Positions 1-12,224 of a stretch of DNA of 64,000 nt are shown here, piece by piece. This stretch comes from Diphasiastrum complanatum (taxonomy: Eukaryota; Streptophyta; Lycopodiopsida; Lycopodiales; Lycopodiaceae), in NCBI GenBank assembly GCA_029204225.1, contig CM055111.1, positions 20,717,003-20,781,002 of the forward strand, given 5' to 3'. The translations under genes were made by a program, and so were the position numbers. Under the pieces are notes generated by a model. The model worked only from the letters and a program-made list of their open reading frames with translations, did not search any database and was not told where the DNA came from. Position 1 is the stretch's first letter. Each line of letters starts with the position of its first letter.

Positions 1-1600
1 ATGAAGTAAGCTCATGTCAACAGTATGAACCACTTCAACGTTTTTTGGTTGTCTTGACTCATCTGGTACATCAAGCTACTGGGAGCAGTGCAATATGGCA
101 TCCCGCAAGGGTTTGGAAAACATGACGACCGTGTAGAAGGGCATGGTGATTTGAGCTTGTAAAAGATCAGAAAGAATCTCTATTCCTCGCAGTGGTTGCC
201 CCTGCATAGGTAACTGGGCGGATGGCAGAGTAGAAATTCTAGCTTTAGCTCTATCAAACTCATCTCGGAACTCATGGTATTGTCTTTGAGCTTCTACGGG
301 GTCAGGGTAAGATTGTGGAATCATGGAAGTATTTGCAGGAGGGTGTGGAGGGGTTGGGTCCTTGTTCTCATCTAATGCCCGATGTTGCGTGCGTGTGACA
401 GACATGCAACAGCTCTTCTGATACCCTACATGCTGGAACAATATTTTTGGATTGATTAGGACAATCTTTATAGCAATGTTTCCTGATACAATTAGACATT
501 CAGCTACAAAGTCATATCGAAATCTACATTCACTCTGGAAGTGAGTGGTTTCTCTGTAGACAAAACATCTCTTTTGAAGTGCTGAAGGAAAAATAGCATA
601 ACCATTTTGATCAACTTTAGTAGGTGATTCCTCTGGATAATATTGCTCATTAGGAGAGGACATAGATGCCTCATCTATGTATGTGACAGAATGACCATCA
701 TCATAAGTAGTGTCATAGGCTGGTGTGTCATAGGAGGTATTCTGCACTACATGGGCCTGGACTGGAAGTCGGTTCTGTTGGGTTGGCCTGTTGGGTGGAG
801 TAGATTCTCTTGGAGCTGGAAGTGCCAAGCGTTGTTGTTGTGGAGGTAGTTGTTGTCTAGGTAATTCCTAGACTTGGACTGGTGACATATAGCATGGGTT
901 ATATGGTGCTTGTGGGTGTGCGCATGGGGCATATTGATGAGGTCGAGAGTATTGCATGTTGCGTGGGTTGTACCTACAACTGGATGTGGTATGGGTGGTC
1001 ATATCACACAGTATATAGTGTTGTGGTTCGTAAGGACGGTGTAATGGGCACTCATTACCGGTATGTGAACCACGACATTGTGGGCACCAGGTGTTTTCTT
1101 GCCGATGGATAGTTTCTCCATTTGTTGTTGATGTTGTTGATTCATCAACTCAAACTGAGATTTCCAAACCTGGTCGGAATCTCGGAGCTCACTTGGATGG
1201 TTATTAGGGAATACATGATGAGCTTTTTTCTCTTTCTGGTCCTCATCATCAGAATCTTTATCTTCTTCACGAATGGCGTCGGACATAGCAAATTTAAGAG
1301 TAAAATACCCTTCGCTAGGTTTAAGCTCTTACCGAATGCGTCTGGGAAGACCAACAAGAAACCATATGATCAACATTTTATTAGTTGGTTGTTCCTGGAC
1401 TTGACTTTTGAGACGCTTAAAGCGCTCAATATAGTCACTACGCATTCATCTTTTTTGATTTTTATATTACTAAGACATACAAATGGGTTTTGTGTGAGAC
1501 GTTGGAAGCGTTTAAGAGACTCTTTCAACTCTGACCAGTTTTGTCGATCGTCACGATCGAGGTTGAAAAACCACTCTAGTGCAATATTTGCGAAAAAATT
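1..1600 (-). pseudogene. Ty3/gypsy gag remnant, minus strand
   Basis: Reading the minus strand from about 1600 down gives a retrotransposon capsid: EWFFNLDRDDRQNWSELKES, then YIERFKRLKSQ and FLVGLPRRIR, then MSDAIREEDKDSDDE. The same order is seen in the plus-strand gag at 4418-6112 (EWYLNLEAPDLASW, YIERFKRVKVE, LFLVGLPK, DVMTDAICEKDEGSDDD), so the two are relatives. A 250-residue open frame (828-76) holds the proline-rich linker, a degraded zinc knuckle (CFVYRETTHFQSEC) and the SDLLQAQITMPF segment. The capsid frame carries a stop after GLPRRIR and frameshifts. Pol would lie beyond the left edge. Non-functional; family assignment is by resemblance to the copy inside this window. Confidence 0.8.
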
Positions 1601-1659
1601 GGCAAATAAAACGAATTTTTTTATTTTTTATTTTTTATTTGTTGTTTTATTTTGAAAAG

Positions 1660-2848
1660 CCACAAAGAAAAAGACGACAACAAAGCGTAAAAATGAGAAA
1701 AATTACGTGAGAACAATACAAAAAATTACGAAGAAAGTGAGAACGAAAAAACGCAAGAAATAAAAAACGTGACAAAAAAATTTGCAAAAAAATGACGAAA
1801 AACTTCGTGAAAAAACTGTCCAATTTTTTATAAAAACGACAAACAATTTGCGAAAAAATGACGAAAGAATTCGCGAAATTATTTTAGAAGGCAAAACTTT
1901 TGAAAACGACGAAACAAATTCGCAAAAAAATGACGAAAAACTTAGCGAAAGAACAAGGAAAAAATTCGTGAAAAAAAAACTCCTTTTTTTTTTTTTAAAC
2001 GACGAAAATTTTGCGAAAAAGTAGAGACAAACACGTGAAAAATGAGCAATTTGTTTGAGAAATATTTTTTGACAAAGAGACGAAAAAATTCCCAAAAAAT
2101 GACTAAAAACTATGCGAAAAAAAGTGTCCAAATTTTTTGAAGGTCGTCGAATTCAATCGTCAGAAAAAGTCTTTTTGTGCAAATCGTCGGATGGAATTCT
2201 CGGACCCAATTTTTTGAAAAAAGTAAGGGCAACAAACTCGAAAAATGCAAAAATTGTGTGAGAAAATCAAAAACTAACTTGGAAATATCTCGAAAAAAAG
2301 ACGAAAAGTCACAAAAAAAAAAAGAACACGAAAAAACTAGAAAAATCTGAAATATTTCGAAAAAACTCGATAAATCGTGAAGCACAAAAAAACTAAAAAA
2401 ATCTCGAAAAAAGTCACGAAAACTCAAAAAATATCGAGAAAAATCTTGGGATAGCACAAAAAAAACACGAAAAAGCACAGAAAAACTCGAAAAAATCTCG
2501 AAAAATCTCGAAGCACGAAAAATTTCAAGAAATCACGGAAAATCTAGAGAAAAACACGAAAAATATGAAAAAGCACGAAAAACTCAAAAAAGAACCAAAA
2601 ATCTTGAAAAAGTACGAAAGACTTCAAAAAAGTACGAAAATTCACGATAAAACGTGAAGTCACGAAAAAACGCGAAAAGTGACGAAAAACGAGAAAAATT
2701 ACGAAAATCGTGAAAAGTCACGAAAAAATCACGAAAAATCTCGAAAAGTCACGAAAATCGTGAAAAATCACGAAAATCACGAAAAATCACGAAAATCGTG
2801 AAAAGTCACGAAAAAAACCTTGAAAAATCTCTAAAAATATTGAGAAAT
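1660..2848. repeat. CGAAAA-rich degenerate repeat tract (left part)
   Basis: About 1.2 kb of low-complexity sequence built from variants of TCACGAAAAATC, with frequent inverted TCACG/CGTGA pairs. It lies upstream (minus sense) of the gag remnant at 1-1600 and could be its leader or LTR. The same kind of sequence resumes at 13279, so the gypsy element 2849-13278 interrupted it. Open frames here are products of the repeat, not genes. Confidence 0.75.
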
Positions 2849-3658
2849 TGTTAGCAATTGTGCTAACACAGAGAAAATAAAAAGAAAGTAATAAAACTCT
2901 GTGGCATGTGTTTTGTAAGTCCACGTATGAGTATCTGTCAATAAACTTCAACCAAGACATGTGTTTTGTAAGCCCATTAGTAGAAGCTTAAATAATAATA
3001 AAATAGTTTAAACTTAGATTTAGAACTTAGACTTAAGAAACTTAAGATTAGAACTATTTTATGTTTAGTTTTCCCTAAGTTAAGAAACTTTGAAATTCTA
3101 AATCCTAAGTTAGAAGTTTTAGAAAGGCTAGAAACAAGTTAGTCCCATAAGTTAGTAGATACTTATGGAAGACCCTCCTTGCCATAAAAGGAGAGGTATT
3201 TGCATTGTAAACAACACTTTGAGATAATGCAAATTGCTCTCTATTGAGATTATCATTCTTTTCTTTGTGTTTCCATTGGAAGGTGCATAGCTTGAGGGAA
3301 GGTGCTCGGGCCTCCTCTTGCCTCCTTTCATTGGCTTATTGTGGCATGTTTTTATTGGTTTATTTAGTTAGCCGCAACTTATCTTTCAAACCCTCTGGGT
3401 GTTAATCTAGGTCTTAGTTTAGCAATCTTGCTAGTTGGGTTTGCCTTAGCAAGAATTTTTATTGTTATTTCTAAATTAGTTTTATTTCCGTTTCGTGCAC
3501 TAGTTGGATAAGCCTTAGTGCTCTCATCCCTGTTGATTCTTTTCGTATTTCCGTGGAAGCTTGTTGTAGAAACTTAAAAAAGTGGACGAATCTCTACATT
3601 CCTATACTACACCCGTAAGTAGATCTAGCCATTACACACACTAGAAATACTTCCAACA
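2849..3658 (+). repeat. 5' LTR of gypsy element
   Basis: An 810-bp LTR from TGTTAGCAATTG to CTTCCAACA. It matches 12225-13278 over its length apart from a tandem duplication in the latter. The next bases, TTGGTGTTGTTGCCGC, hold the expected primer site but are not the initiator-Met type used by the copia elements here; the tRNA was not identified. Confidence 0.9.
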
Positions 3659-4417
3659 TTGGTGTTGTTGCCGCTTTTTAAGTATTTTTACCTAGCTTCT
3701 TCTCCTTGGTCCTACACGAGCTGCAGAGCAACTTATCAAGCCGGGGGAAAGCAACAAAAGAGTCAACTTGGGCATTTTCTTCAAAAGAAGTAACCCAAGT
3801 GACCTTTTTCCAAACCAAACAGGTATATCAAAATTCGTCAGCCTGTCTACAGCCCTAACAGACCCTGATCTTTCATTTTATCACCTCCACGAATTCTGAC
3901 CACAATTAGATTATGAGAAAACAGTCTGATATACTGTCAACATCTCTTATTTCTCACCCAAATCTTTGTCCTAGAATTCGCCGGCCTCAGTGAGGCTAGA
4001 TCTCATCAAGATCAGTCCTCCAGCAGTTCCGTGAATTCTATGTCAGAGATTTTGTCTGTTTATTGTCAGAAAATCACATTTTTTCTCATATTCTCTATTT
4101 GCCAATCAAACCTCTATGTTAGAATTCGTCATCCAGTCTAATAATTCGTTCTCAAAGAGTAGGATTTTTCTGTTCTACCCGCGAATTTTGAAAGTATCAT
4201 TTTTTTTTTCAAAAAATATAAAAAATCACTATTTTGACATTCAGACCTTTCTGTTAGAATTCGTGAGTATTATATGTCTCTCCATGATTTTTCAACCTGT
4301 CCGCGAATTCTATCACGACCAAAAAGACCAGTTTTTTTTGTCCTACATTATCAATTTTGCATGCAAGCTGTCTTTTTGCCAAGTACAGTACTGATCTGCT
4401 CATCTGTATTTTGCATC
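3659..4417 (+). other. Gypsy leader, no gene seen
   Basis: Untranslated leader between the 5' LTR and the gag start. It is T-rich with repeated GAATTCGTC-like motifs (for example near 4129 and 4258). No convincing coding sequence. Confidence 0.5.
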
Positions 4418-6112
4418 ATGTCTCGTGATTGTGTTGAATCTTCTAATCCGGCTCCTCCACGACTAGAACCAATCTGATTTATCCAAGACTTTGATAATGC
4501 ATGCCATTTTTATGGAGATACCTCTGAAACTGAAAAGCTTCGCCTATTTTCCATGGTACTCTATGGCACTGCCAAGGAGTGGTACTTGAATCTCGAAGCT
4601 CCTGATCTTGCTTCTTGGACCACCCTCAAGGACGCTCTCATCAAGTGTTTCAAACCATCCAAACTGACTTAGAGCTCGTTCATTCAAATTACCCATATCA
4701 AGATGCGTCGTGAAGAGTCTGTTCAAAACTACATTGAGCGTTTTAAACGTGTCAAAGTAGAATGTGTTGATGAAAACATCACTGAACGTCTGGCCATAAA
4801 ATTGTTCTTAGTTGGATTGCCAAAAATCATCTGCTGTGAACTCAAACCAGTTGACCTTTACGATCAACTTAAAGATGTGATGACCGATGCTATTTGTGAG
4901 AAAGACGAAGGATCCGACGATGACTTTGACCATCGTGAAAAGAAATCTAAGAATCCGGACCGTCCTAATCACCTGAAGTCTGACAATATTGCCCAATCTT
5001 TTGAACTTCTACATCAAATGAAAACCTGACAAAAAGCTCAACAATCTCATATGGATAAACTCACTGCCGATTTCCAAACCGCCATGAAACAGATTGCTGA
5101 GAAATCCTTTCCAGCAAGGGAAAATGTCTAGTGTCCTTGGCTCACAGCATCACACTGCTAATGAATGCCCTCAACTGTGAAATCATTTTCCAGCAGCCAC
5201 TGGACCCACCATCTATCGAGCTTACCGCCCTTACCCTCCACAACAACCTGTGCCACGACCAGGGGTTTACCAACCACGACCAACTGCACCAAATCAATAC
5301 CCATCCCCACGTCAATAGTTTGTCGTTAACCAACCTGCCCCACAAAACGCTGTCCATTATCTTGATCCGAATACCATCGATCCGGCCACCTACTATGTGG
5401 AAGACAATACTCAACCGCAGTACTCCACAAAACGCTGTCCATAATCTTGATCCGAATACCATCGATCCGGCTACCTACTATGTGGAAGACAATACTCAAC
5501 CACAGTACTCTACTTATTATACCTATGATTCTAATGCTCAAATAGTGGATCCCAATGCCCAAGCTTACAATCCGAACCAAGCTGTCTTTGCCGCACATCA
5601 ACTACCCGCAATACGAGGATGTTTTATCTGTGCAGGTAAACATCCTAGTATTTGCTGCCTAGATAAACTTTGCTTTCCTCCAGCTTGTGAGAACTGTGGT
5701 ATTGAACATCACGTAAAGGACTGCCCATCCCGATTTGAGCCAGCTGCTCCTGTCTGTTCAGTGCAAGTTTGAAACCTTACCCATAGAAACACATCCTACT
5801 TGGGTCTTGACTCAGGCACAAACCCAACACCAAGCCCCTACACTTGCACCCAGTAAAACTCAACCGCAGGCTATTTCTCCAAGTGAAGACTCAACCCCAA
5901 TAGTTTACCCTCACCCATCTGAAGAAATTCGACTGCATCATCAGTATCGCCAGCAAATTCGCAATGCCGACCAACAATCTTCCACTTCCCATAAAGTACC
6001 TCACAAGCCCTTTGAAAACAAAACCCTTGAAGGTACTGAAGTTTGGGGAGACTTACTACAAGCCAATGTCACTCTTCCTTTTCATGTACTCTGGAAGCAT
6101 GCTGGCCAGTGA
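4418..6112 (+). pseudogene. Ty3/gypsy gag (capsid and nucleocapsid), broken
   Basis: Starts MSRDCVESSNPAPP at 4418. After a stop it continues FIQDFDNACHFYGDTSETEK and EWYLNLEAPDLASW, the retrotransposon-gag capsid fold, then the ORF from 4703 (YIERFKRVKVE, LFLVGLPK, acidic DEGSDDDFD). A further frame (5131-5772) has a glutamine/tyrosine-rich linker and a Cys-rich end with CENCGIEHHVKDC, a zinc-knuckle-like motif whose spacing is one residue short of CX2CX4HX4C. The last part (5735-6112) carries GDLLQANVTLPF, shared with the minus-strand copy at 1-1600. Stops after RLEPI, KPSKLT and MKT, plus frameshifts, make it non-functional. Confidence 0.85.
5341..5510 (+). repeat. 85-bp tandem duplication within gag
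   Basis: Two adjacent copies, 5341-5425 and 5426-5510, starting CACAAAACGCTGTCC and differing at only a few bases. 85 is not a multiple of three, so the duplication shifts the frame; DPNTIDPATYYVEDN is read in the current frame only in the second copy. Confidence 0.9.
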
Positions 6113-6154
6113 AAACAATAGATCCAATCCAATAACACCACCACTACTGACGAG

Positions 6155-6951
6155 TTGTCTAAAATGCCCTTACATCTAACCAATCCACTCAACGAACGAG
6201 ACAACATCAAAATCCCAGCTACCCATAATCAATCCTGTGAAGTTTTAGCAGTACTCGATGGTGGCTCCGGTGTCAATATCATTTCCACATCCTTCATGAT
6301 AGAATGGAATCTGAAAGACAAGCTGATAAAAGTGCAGTCCGACCTACCAATTTCCTTCCACACATGCTGATCAAACTAGGAGGTCTCAAGTTTTCTGTCG
6401 ATCTTGTAGTACTTGATATTCCCAATAATGCCTATTCTTATGAATTACTACTTGGTCATCCGTGGCTCACCAATGCACGAGTCATTCATGACTGGAGCAA
6501 AGGCTGGGTCACTTTTGAAAATCGTGACAGTTCTGTCACCGTTGATTCAACGGGTAAACTCAAACCTGCACGCATCCACGACGAAGGATCCTCAACCACC
6601 AACTCAGTATTTGAGCCATACCAGTCCAGCCACGAAAAAGGTCATTATGTTAAATCTACTGATATCATAACCTGGAGTCATAGTCTAGCTACCATTGATT
6701 GTGTGAATGCCGATTACTGTGTTCAGCATCAGGATAATTGTACCTCTCCACTCCCAATCGATCACGACCAATTATCTGATCTGGATACATCTATCATTAA
6801 TATCAATTTTATTGATATTCCTCCACACCATGATGAGCTACTTAATGTTGCATGGCTACCTACTAATGAATCAGATGATTTATTCATCGATGACGAGAAT
6901 GTCTTACGAATTCAGAATTGCCCAGAAGATTTGGACATTTATGATATTTAG
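6155..6951 (+). pseudogene. Gypsy aspartic protease region
   Basis: Frame 6155-6370 has SCEVLAVLDGGSGVNIIS, a retropepsin-like active-site segment (D-G-G in place of D-S/T-G). After a frameshift the frame from 6304 continues KLGGLKFSVDLVVLD and ELLLGHPWL, the typical end of the gypsy protease domain, then an acidic tail. From 6952 to 7455 the link to RT is degraded, with stops in all frames. Confidence 0.8.
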
Positions 6952-7455
6952 ATCCTCAATTATATGGAGGCACTCCCACTTAGGACCTATTCGCAACATG
7001 CGTCCAAGGTGGAACCAGTTAGGTTGCAATTGAAAAGCCTGAGACAAAATTCTACCGTCCCAAATGCCCACATTATCCATGGGATCTCTGTGAGGAGGAG
7101 ACCAGCTTTCAAATTGATGATGAGATCCTCCATGACGTACCAATCGTTCCTCATCCACACACCTCTCGCCACCAAAGCCTCAACCACATGGTCATACTAT
7201 GAAAGAGAAAATGAAAAAACTGCTTCAAATTCAACCGCCGGGTGACTCACAATTGTTAGGCAAGTTCCTGAGATTGCCTCTATTCCTACACAGGCCCTCA
7301 AACATTCCCAATCACCATCTTGACAAGAAAAAGACAAGGCCTCCGTGAAATCTCCAGCCCATGATGTTCCTGCATACTTTAAGGACTATACGATCGAGGA
7401 TGTCACAATCCAATTACCTCAAGCTCAACGTGAGCCAACCGGTAATTCACCCTAA

Positions 7456-8826
7456 AAAGGCTCTGCACAAGCTATAACACTTTCTCTGAGTGAGCCAAAT
7501 GAAGCCAACGAATATCTTGTCCACGTTGGAGCTCATCTCAATCGCGAACAATGCAGACGGCTTGAAAAGCTCCTACGAAAATATCGACATGTCTTTGCCT
7601 GGACCTATAAAGACATGAAAGGCGTCTCATCCCAAGTAGCTGTGCATCGTATCCCACTTAAACCGGGTGCAAGGCCCACTGCTAGTCGTCCATACAGATG
7701 CAATCCCATTTGTAAGGCCAAGATCATAGAGGAATTACAACGCCTCTTAGATGCAGGATTTATTTATGAAATCGAACATACTGAGTGGGTCTCCCCAATT
7801 GTCATTGTTCCCAAGAAAAATGGAAAACTCCGAATCTGTGTCGACTTTAAGAAACCTAACGCCGTCACCGAACGTGATCATTTTCCATTACCTTTCGAAG
7901 AATCCATCTTAGAAAATATCACAAGAGATGAGGCTTACTCCTTCTTAGATGGCTTTAGTGGATACAATATGATCCAAATCGCTAAAGAAGATCAACACGA
8001 AACCGCTTTTGCCACAGAGTGGGAAACCTTTTGCTGGAAAGACATGCCCTTTGGTCTCTGCAATGCTCCTAGCACCTTCCATCGTGTTATGCAAACGACC
8101 TTTTCTCAGCAGATGGGCGATACCTTAGAGGTCTACTTGGACGATTTAGGAGCACATTCCGAAGAAACACGCCATTTGTCTGTGCTCAATTTTTTTTTTA
8201 TCCAATGTCAACGCTTCGGCATCTCTCTTAATCCTGAAAAATGCCAGATTTGGGTAACCCACGGTATTGTGTTAGGACATATTATTTCACGAAATGGCAT
8301 TGCCACTGACCTTGAAAAGGTCTTTATCATTCAAAATCTATGGGAACCGTGTACGATACGTGAAGTTTACTCTTTCCTTGGCCACACCAACTACTATCGA
8401 TGCTTTATGTTTGATTTCGCTAACAAAGCATGCTTAATCTACAAAGTAGTCGTAGTTCCCGGACGGATGAACAACGCGTTGTATTTAATCAACTCAAAGA
8501 AGCCCTTACCAATGCACCCATCCTCCGGGATCCTGATTATTCTAGAGAATTTCATGTGCATACCGATGCATCCAAGTATGCCATTGGAGCAGTGCTCACC
8601 CAACCGGGAGAATTCAAAAAGGACTACCCAATCCGTTTTCTTAGTTGACAATTGATACCCACTAAAGTTAATTATACCACTACCGAACGTGAAGCCTTGG
8701 CAATGGCAAATTGAATGCCCTTACGTCATCAAAAAAATCTTTGCCTCTGGATATGTACAACTCCAAACTCTTCAAGGCGATATCCTTGACACTGTGGTCA
8801 ATGGGAGCCAACTGAGAAAGTATAAT
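7456..8826 (+). pseudogene. Gypsy pol: RT, stub of RNase H, integrase C-terminus
   Basis: Open from 7456, upstream of the first ATG at 7615. RT motifs in order: YLVHVGAHLNREQCRRLEK, FAWTYKDMKG, GFIYEIEHTEWVSPIVIVPK, RICVDFKKPN, FLDGFSGYN, MPFGLCNAPSTF and the catalytic YLDD (near 8132). A frameshift near 8430 moves the frame to HTDASKYAIGAVL, which holds the first RNase H aspartate, then TTEREALAMAN. Immediately after this (from about 8715) come PYVIKKIFASGYVQL and NGSQLRKYNE, the GPY/F module that ends gypsy integrases. The rest of RNase H and the integrase zinc and DDE domains are absent, so one deletion near 8715 joined the two parts. It could not complete retrotransposition on its own. 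Confidence 0.9.
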
Positions 8827-9048
8827 GAACCTTGTTTTTATCTTGATATGTGTTAGTTGTTTTCTTTCCTACTGTTTTTCTTTATTTATTTTTATTGCCT
8901 GCCTACCTTTTCGACAAAATTTTTGTTGTGCTTTCTTGTTCAAACCATTAAGATACTACCAGATCAGGTATACCAACAGTCTTCTCTGAGAAAATCACAA
9001 AAAAAAGCCATTAGTTTCAGAAGAATTGTTTCTAAAATCACTGCTATC

Positions 9049-12000
9049 ATGGCCTCCCGTGATTCCTCGCTCAGTTTGCATGACCGTAAACTCCCTCGTC
9101 CTTATTCAGAGGATATTTTTATGATCTGTATCAAGAATTACACCGAGCAGCTCACCCTCGCCAAAGATATCCTCACAAGCCTTGGCTTTGATCTGACTCT
9201 TTTTTGGGACCAACAGAGAGAGAGCCTCATTCGAGCAGCCTACTCCACCTATTCGGATGAATTCCAAACTTTCCGAATTACATCCAAGAGTGGCAGCTAT
9301 ACCATCATCAATATCTCTCCTGAGGATCTCCAGAGCATTGGCTTCCCTAATCTCGGAGTGAAAATCCATGGCAAGGGCACCATCTACGATGCCAAGTACT
9401 TCACAAAGTTTCTGACAGAGGATGACAAAACCATTGCCCAAACCAACGACGGGATCGCCGTCCGTCTCATCACGGATCCCATGTATGGGCCGCCTTAGAA
9501 ATCCTTGTCACCATGGTCGAAGTGCATACCGCCAAGATGGATCGCATACCACCTCATTTCTTTAACTCTCAGCATGGACGATCCCACTCAAAATTATAAG
9601 TGGGCTAAGAAGGTAGTGCAGAGCTCTGAAAGCCAGAAAACCAACTACCAAATGTGGGTATCTCTTCCACATGTTGGTCACCAAACAGTTGGAGTCTCGG
9701 ACGGCTGCGGCCATCAAGGAGCTGAATGATCTCTATCCAAGCACAAAAAAACGAGCCACCCCCCAACCGATAGCAGAACTGGTCTCACCAGCCCCACCTA
9801 CTAAGAACCATAAAGGGAAGGCGATTAACATAGAAGCCGATGTTCCTCACGACATTCTATTCAGCGACATTGGGACGGGGTATGTTGAATCTGGAGAAAG
9901 CCTTAAACTCTCTCAGGTCCCAAAGGAGGTCCTAGAGCAGCAAGTGACCTTACTTCACCAGGCCCAGCAATGCAGACAAACAGTACGGATAGCAACAGGC
10001 AGCTCAATAGCGGCAGACACTTTGGGCTCTGATCCTATGGGCGTGGTTCCATCCACACAGGCAACCTCCTCTCCATCACTTGCTCTCACACTCCCACCAC
10101 CACCCCCACCATTTACTGCCACCTCCACGCCCTCACTAACTCTCAACACGGGCTTCACTTCCACACTTCCACAAAAGCCCTCACCTGTACAAATCTCCAC
10201 CCTACTTGACTCCACAGTCAACGTAGATGATTTTGCATTACAATTATTAACTGCACTTCCATCAACCACCGTCACCACTAACCCAATCCAAACATCTATG
10301 CCACGCAGTATCTCCCCACCTCTTGTACCCCTCAATCCAAAATCACCTCCACCTAGTTTTCATACACCTCCGTCTAGCCCCGCTTCTGATTTTCTACCTT
10401 TTAATCCAATGTCGTATCCTAACTACACACGCACCCTCCCTTACATTGGTCCTTGGGAGCAGTTACCCCTTGCAGCCCAAAAAGTGGTATGGTTGGTGAA
10501 TGAGCTCCAATACAATCTATTCGGCACCCTAGGAGGACAATATACTATGCGGCAATTCGACGATAGTGCTATGATGGACCTTCAAAAAGAAAAAGCAAGG
10601 CTGGAGGAGGAAAACAAACAACAGCAGTTGCAGATCCAGAACCTCACCAATTACAATCAACAACAGCAGCAGATGCTACTCCACCTCCAGAACCAGCTCC
10701 AACTGAAGGTATCCAATATGCAGCAAACCATCGATACCCTCAAAGCCGAAAAGGATGAGGCTGTAGTAGATGCACAAACAACACGCTCCTCTATGAAGGA
10801 ATAGTTGGAATTGGTGGACTTCAACGACTTCGCACCACCATCTATTCTTGAGAGAACTGCCATTCAAGTGGTGGCCTATCAAACACTAGCCCAAAAGTTA
10901 AAAGCCACAATGGAGCAGCACTCAAAATTACAACAATCATACCTTGCTTCCGTTGAGGCCCTAAACCAGCACATAGCCACCCTGGAAGAACGCTTAAAGG
11001 CCGCTGTCCAGTCGACACCGTCGGTTCATGTAGAGCATGCCCAATTCCATGATTCGGAGCACCACTTTGATGGACCAGATGGTGGACATGGAGCATGATT
11101 CCAGCAGCCTCCTCCTGCAACTCAAGGCTCCTCATTTCAAGGCCAACCCCTGGGGCAAAGAGCTTAAGCACCAAAAAATCCGTCAGGCTCTGGGAGTACC
11201 AGCTCCCAACATTATCTTTTTTCTTCCACCGCTTCTAACCCTCTCGACACCACTAATCTCCCCTTCATTCCACGACAATTTTCTCCTGAGTCACAAAGAA
11301 TTGCAGAAGCTAACCCCTCGCCTCCTCTCTCTCCTAAACCCGATCTACAAATTCAACATGAGGTTGCCTCTGAAGCACCAACCATCTGGCACAGAATCAC
11401 GCCCATAGAACCGAACAAGGAGTTGCGCGCGTCTCAGGAGTTTGCCAAGAAATATCCAACAACAAAAGAGCGAGGTGGCTACATACTACCAGATCTGGAC
11501 CAGAGTAAAACACATAAAGAAACAGTCAAACTCTTGGATCCACAACCTCTCTGGCGTCATCAGCTCTTCCTACAGAGTAAGACCTCAATGGCACGGTATA
11601 TCAAAGCTCCCTCCTACATGCACACAAATTCGTATTACTATCCAGTAGTGAGACAAGAATTGTTTCCTGCCACTAAGATCAAGAATAGAATATTTTGGCC
11701 CAAGCTCACAGGCGTCGATACTGGCAACTTAGCCAAAGACATGGTCACCAACTGCCGAGTATTCTAGAAGCACCAACTGCCGAGTATTCTACCAGAAGCA
11801 CCATGGCAATCTTGATCGCAACGTCAGATATTTTGTAGATAATTGCGGCCTGGTGGCATTTCTGACAAGACTCAGAGGTTTTTGGGATCGAGGGCTACCC
11901 CCAATCGCCCTTGATATCAATAAATTTCTGCGAGCGCAAGACGACCATATCAGCGTAGCAAGGCTCTATTATCATGCTGCCCTCACTTCCGCCCTGCACG

Positions 12001-12212
12001 TTGATATGGTGGAGCTATGGAGAACCCATAACTTTCTACAGGGTATGCTCCATTATTACAAACCCATGCCCTTCCTGAACAAATTATGGTGGCAAATGAT
12101 GGAGGAAATCGGCACGACAATCCACTCTCGACAACAACAGTATCGCTTGCAAGAAGCACAAAAGATCTGGGATGAAAAGGCGTCGATTGGTGTGGGACCA
12201 CCAATCCAATAA
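9049..12212 (+). pseudogene. Extra 3' ORF region of the gypsy element, unknown function
   Basis: About 3.2 kb between pol and the polypurine tract, open in long stretches with shifts between them: MASRDSSLSLHDRKLP at 9049 to 9498, 9671-10804, 10805-11098, 11423-11767 and 11853-12212. It seems to be one former ORF of roughly 1,000 residues. An N-terminal globular part (LTSLGFDLTLFWDQQ, DEFQTFRI) is followed by a Ser/Pro/Thr-rich middle, a Gln/Glu-rich predicted coiled coil (about 10570-11020) and a C-terminal globular part ending KIWDEKASIGVGPPIQ right at the polypurine tract. No signal peptide or clear membrane segment is seen, so it is not an obvious envelope. A similar N-terminus begins at 63767. 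I do not recognise the family. Confidence 0.65.
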
Positions 12213-12224
12213 GGAGGGGGATAA
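12211..12224 (+). other. Polypurine tract
   Basis: AAGGAGGGGGATAA directly precedes the 3' LTR. It overlaps the end of the extra ORF, whose stop is at 12210-12212. Confidence 0.85.

Noticed and set aside
1122-1655. 177-residue plus-strand open frame
   Set aside because: Antisense of the gag remnant; the minus strand gives the conserved capsid sequence.
1703-2478. Long Phe/Ser-rich minus-strand open frames
   Set aside because: They are translations of the CGAAAA repeat and have no domain content.
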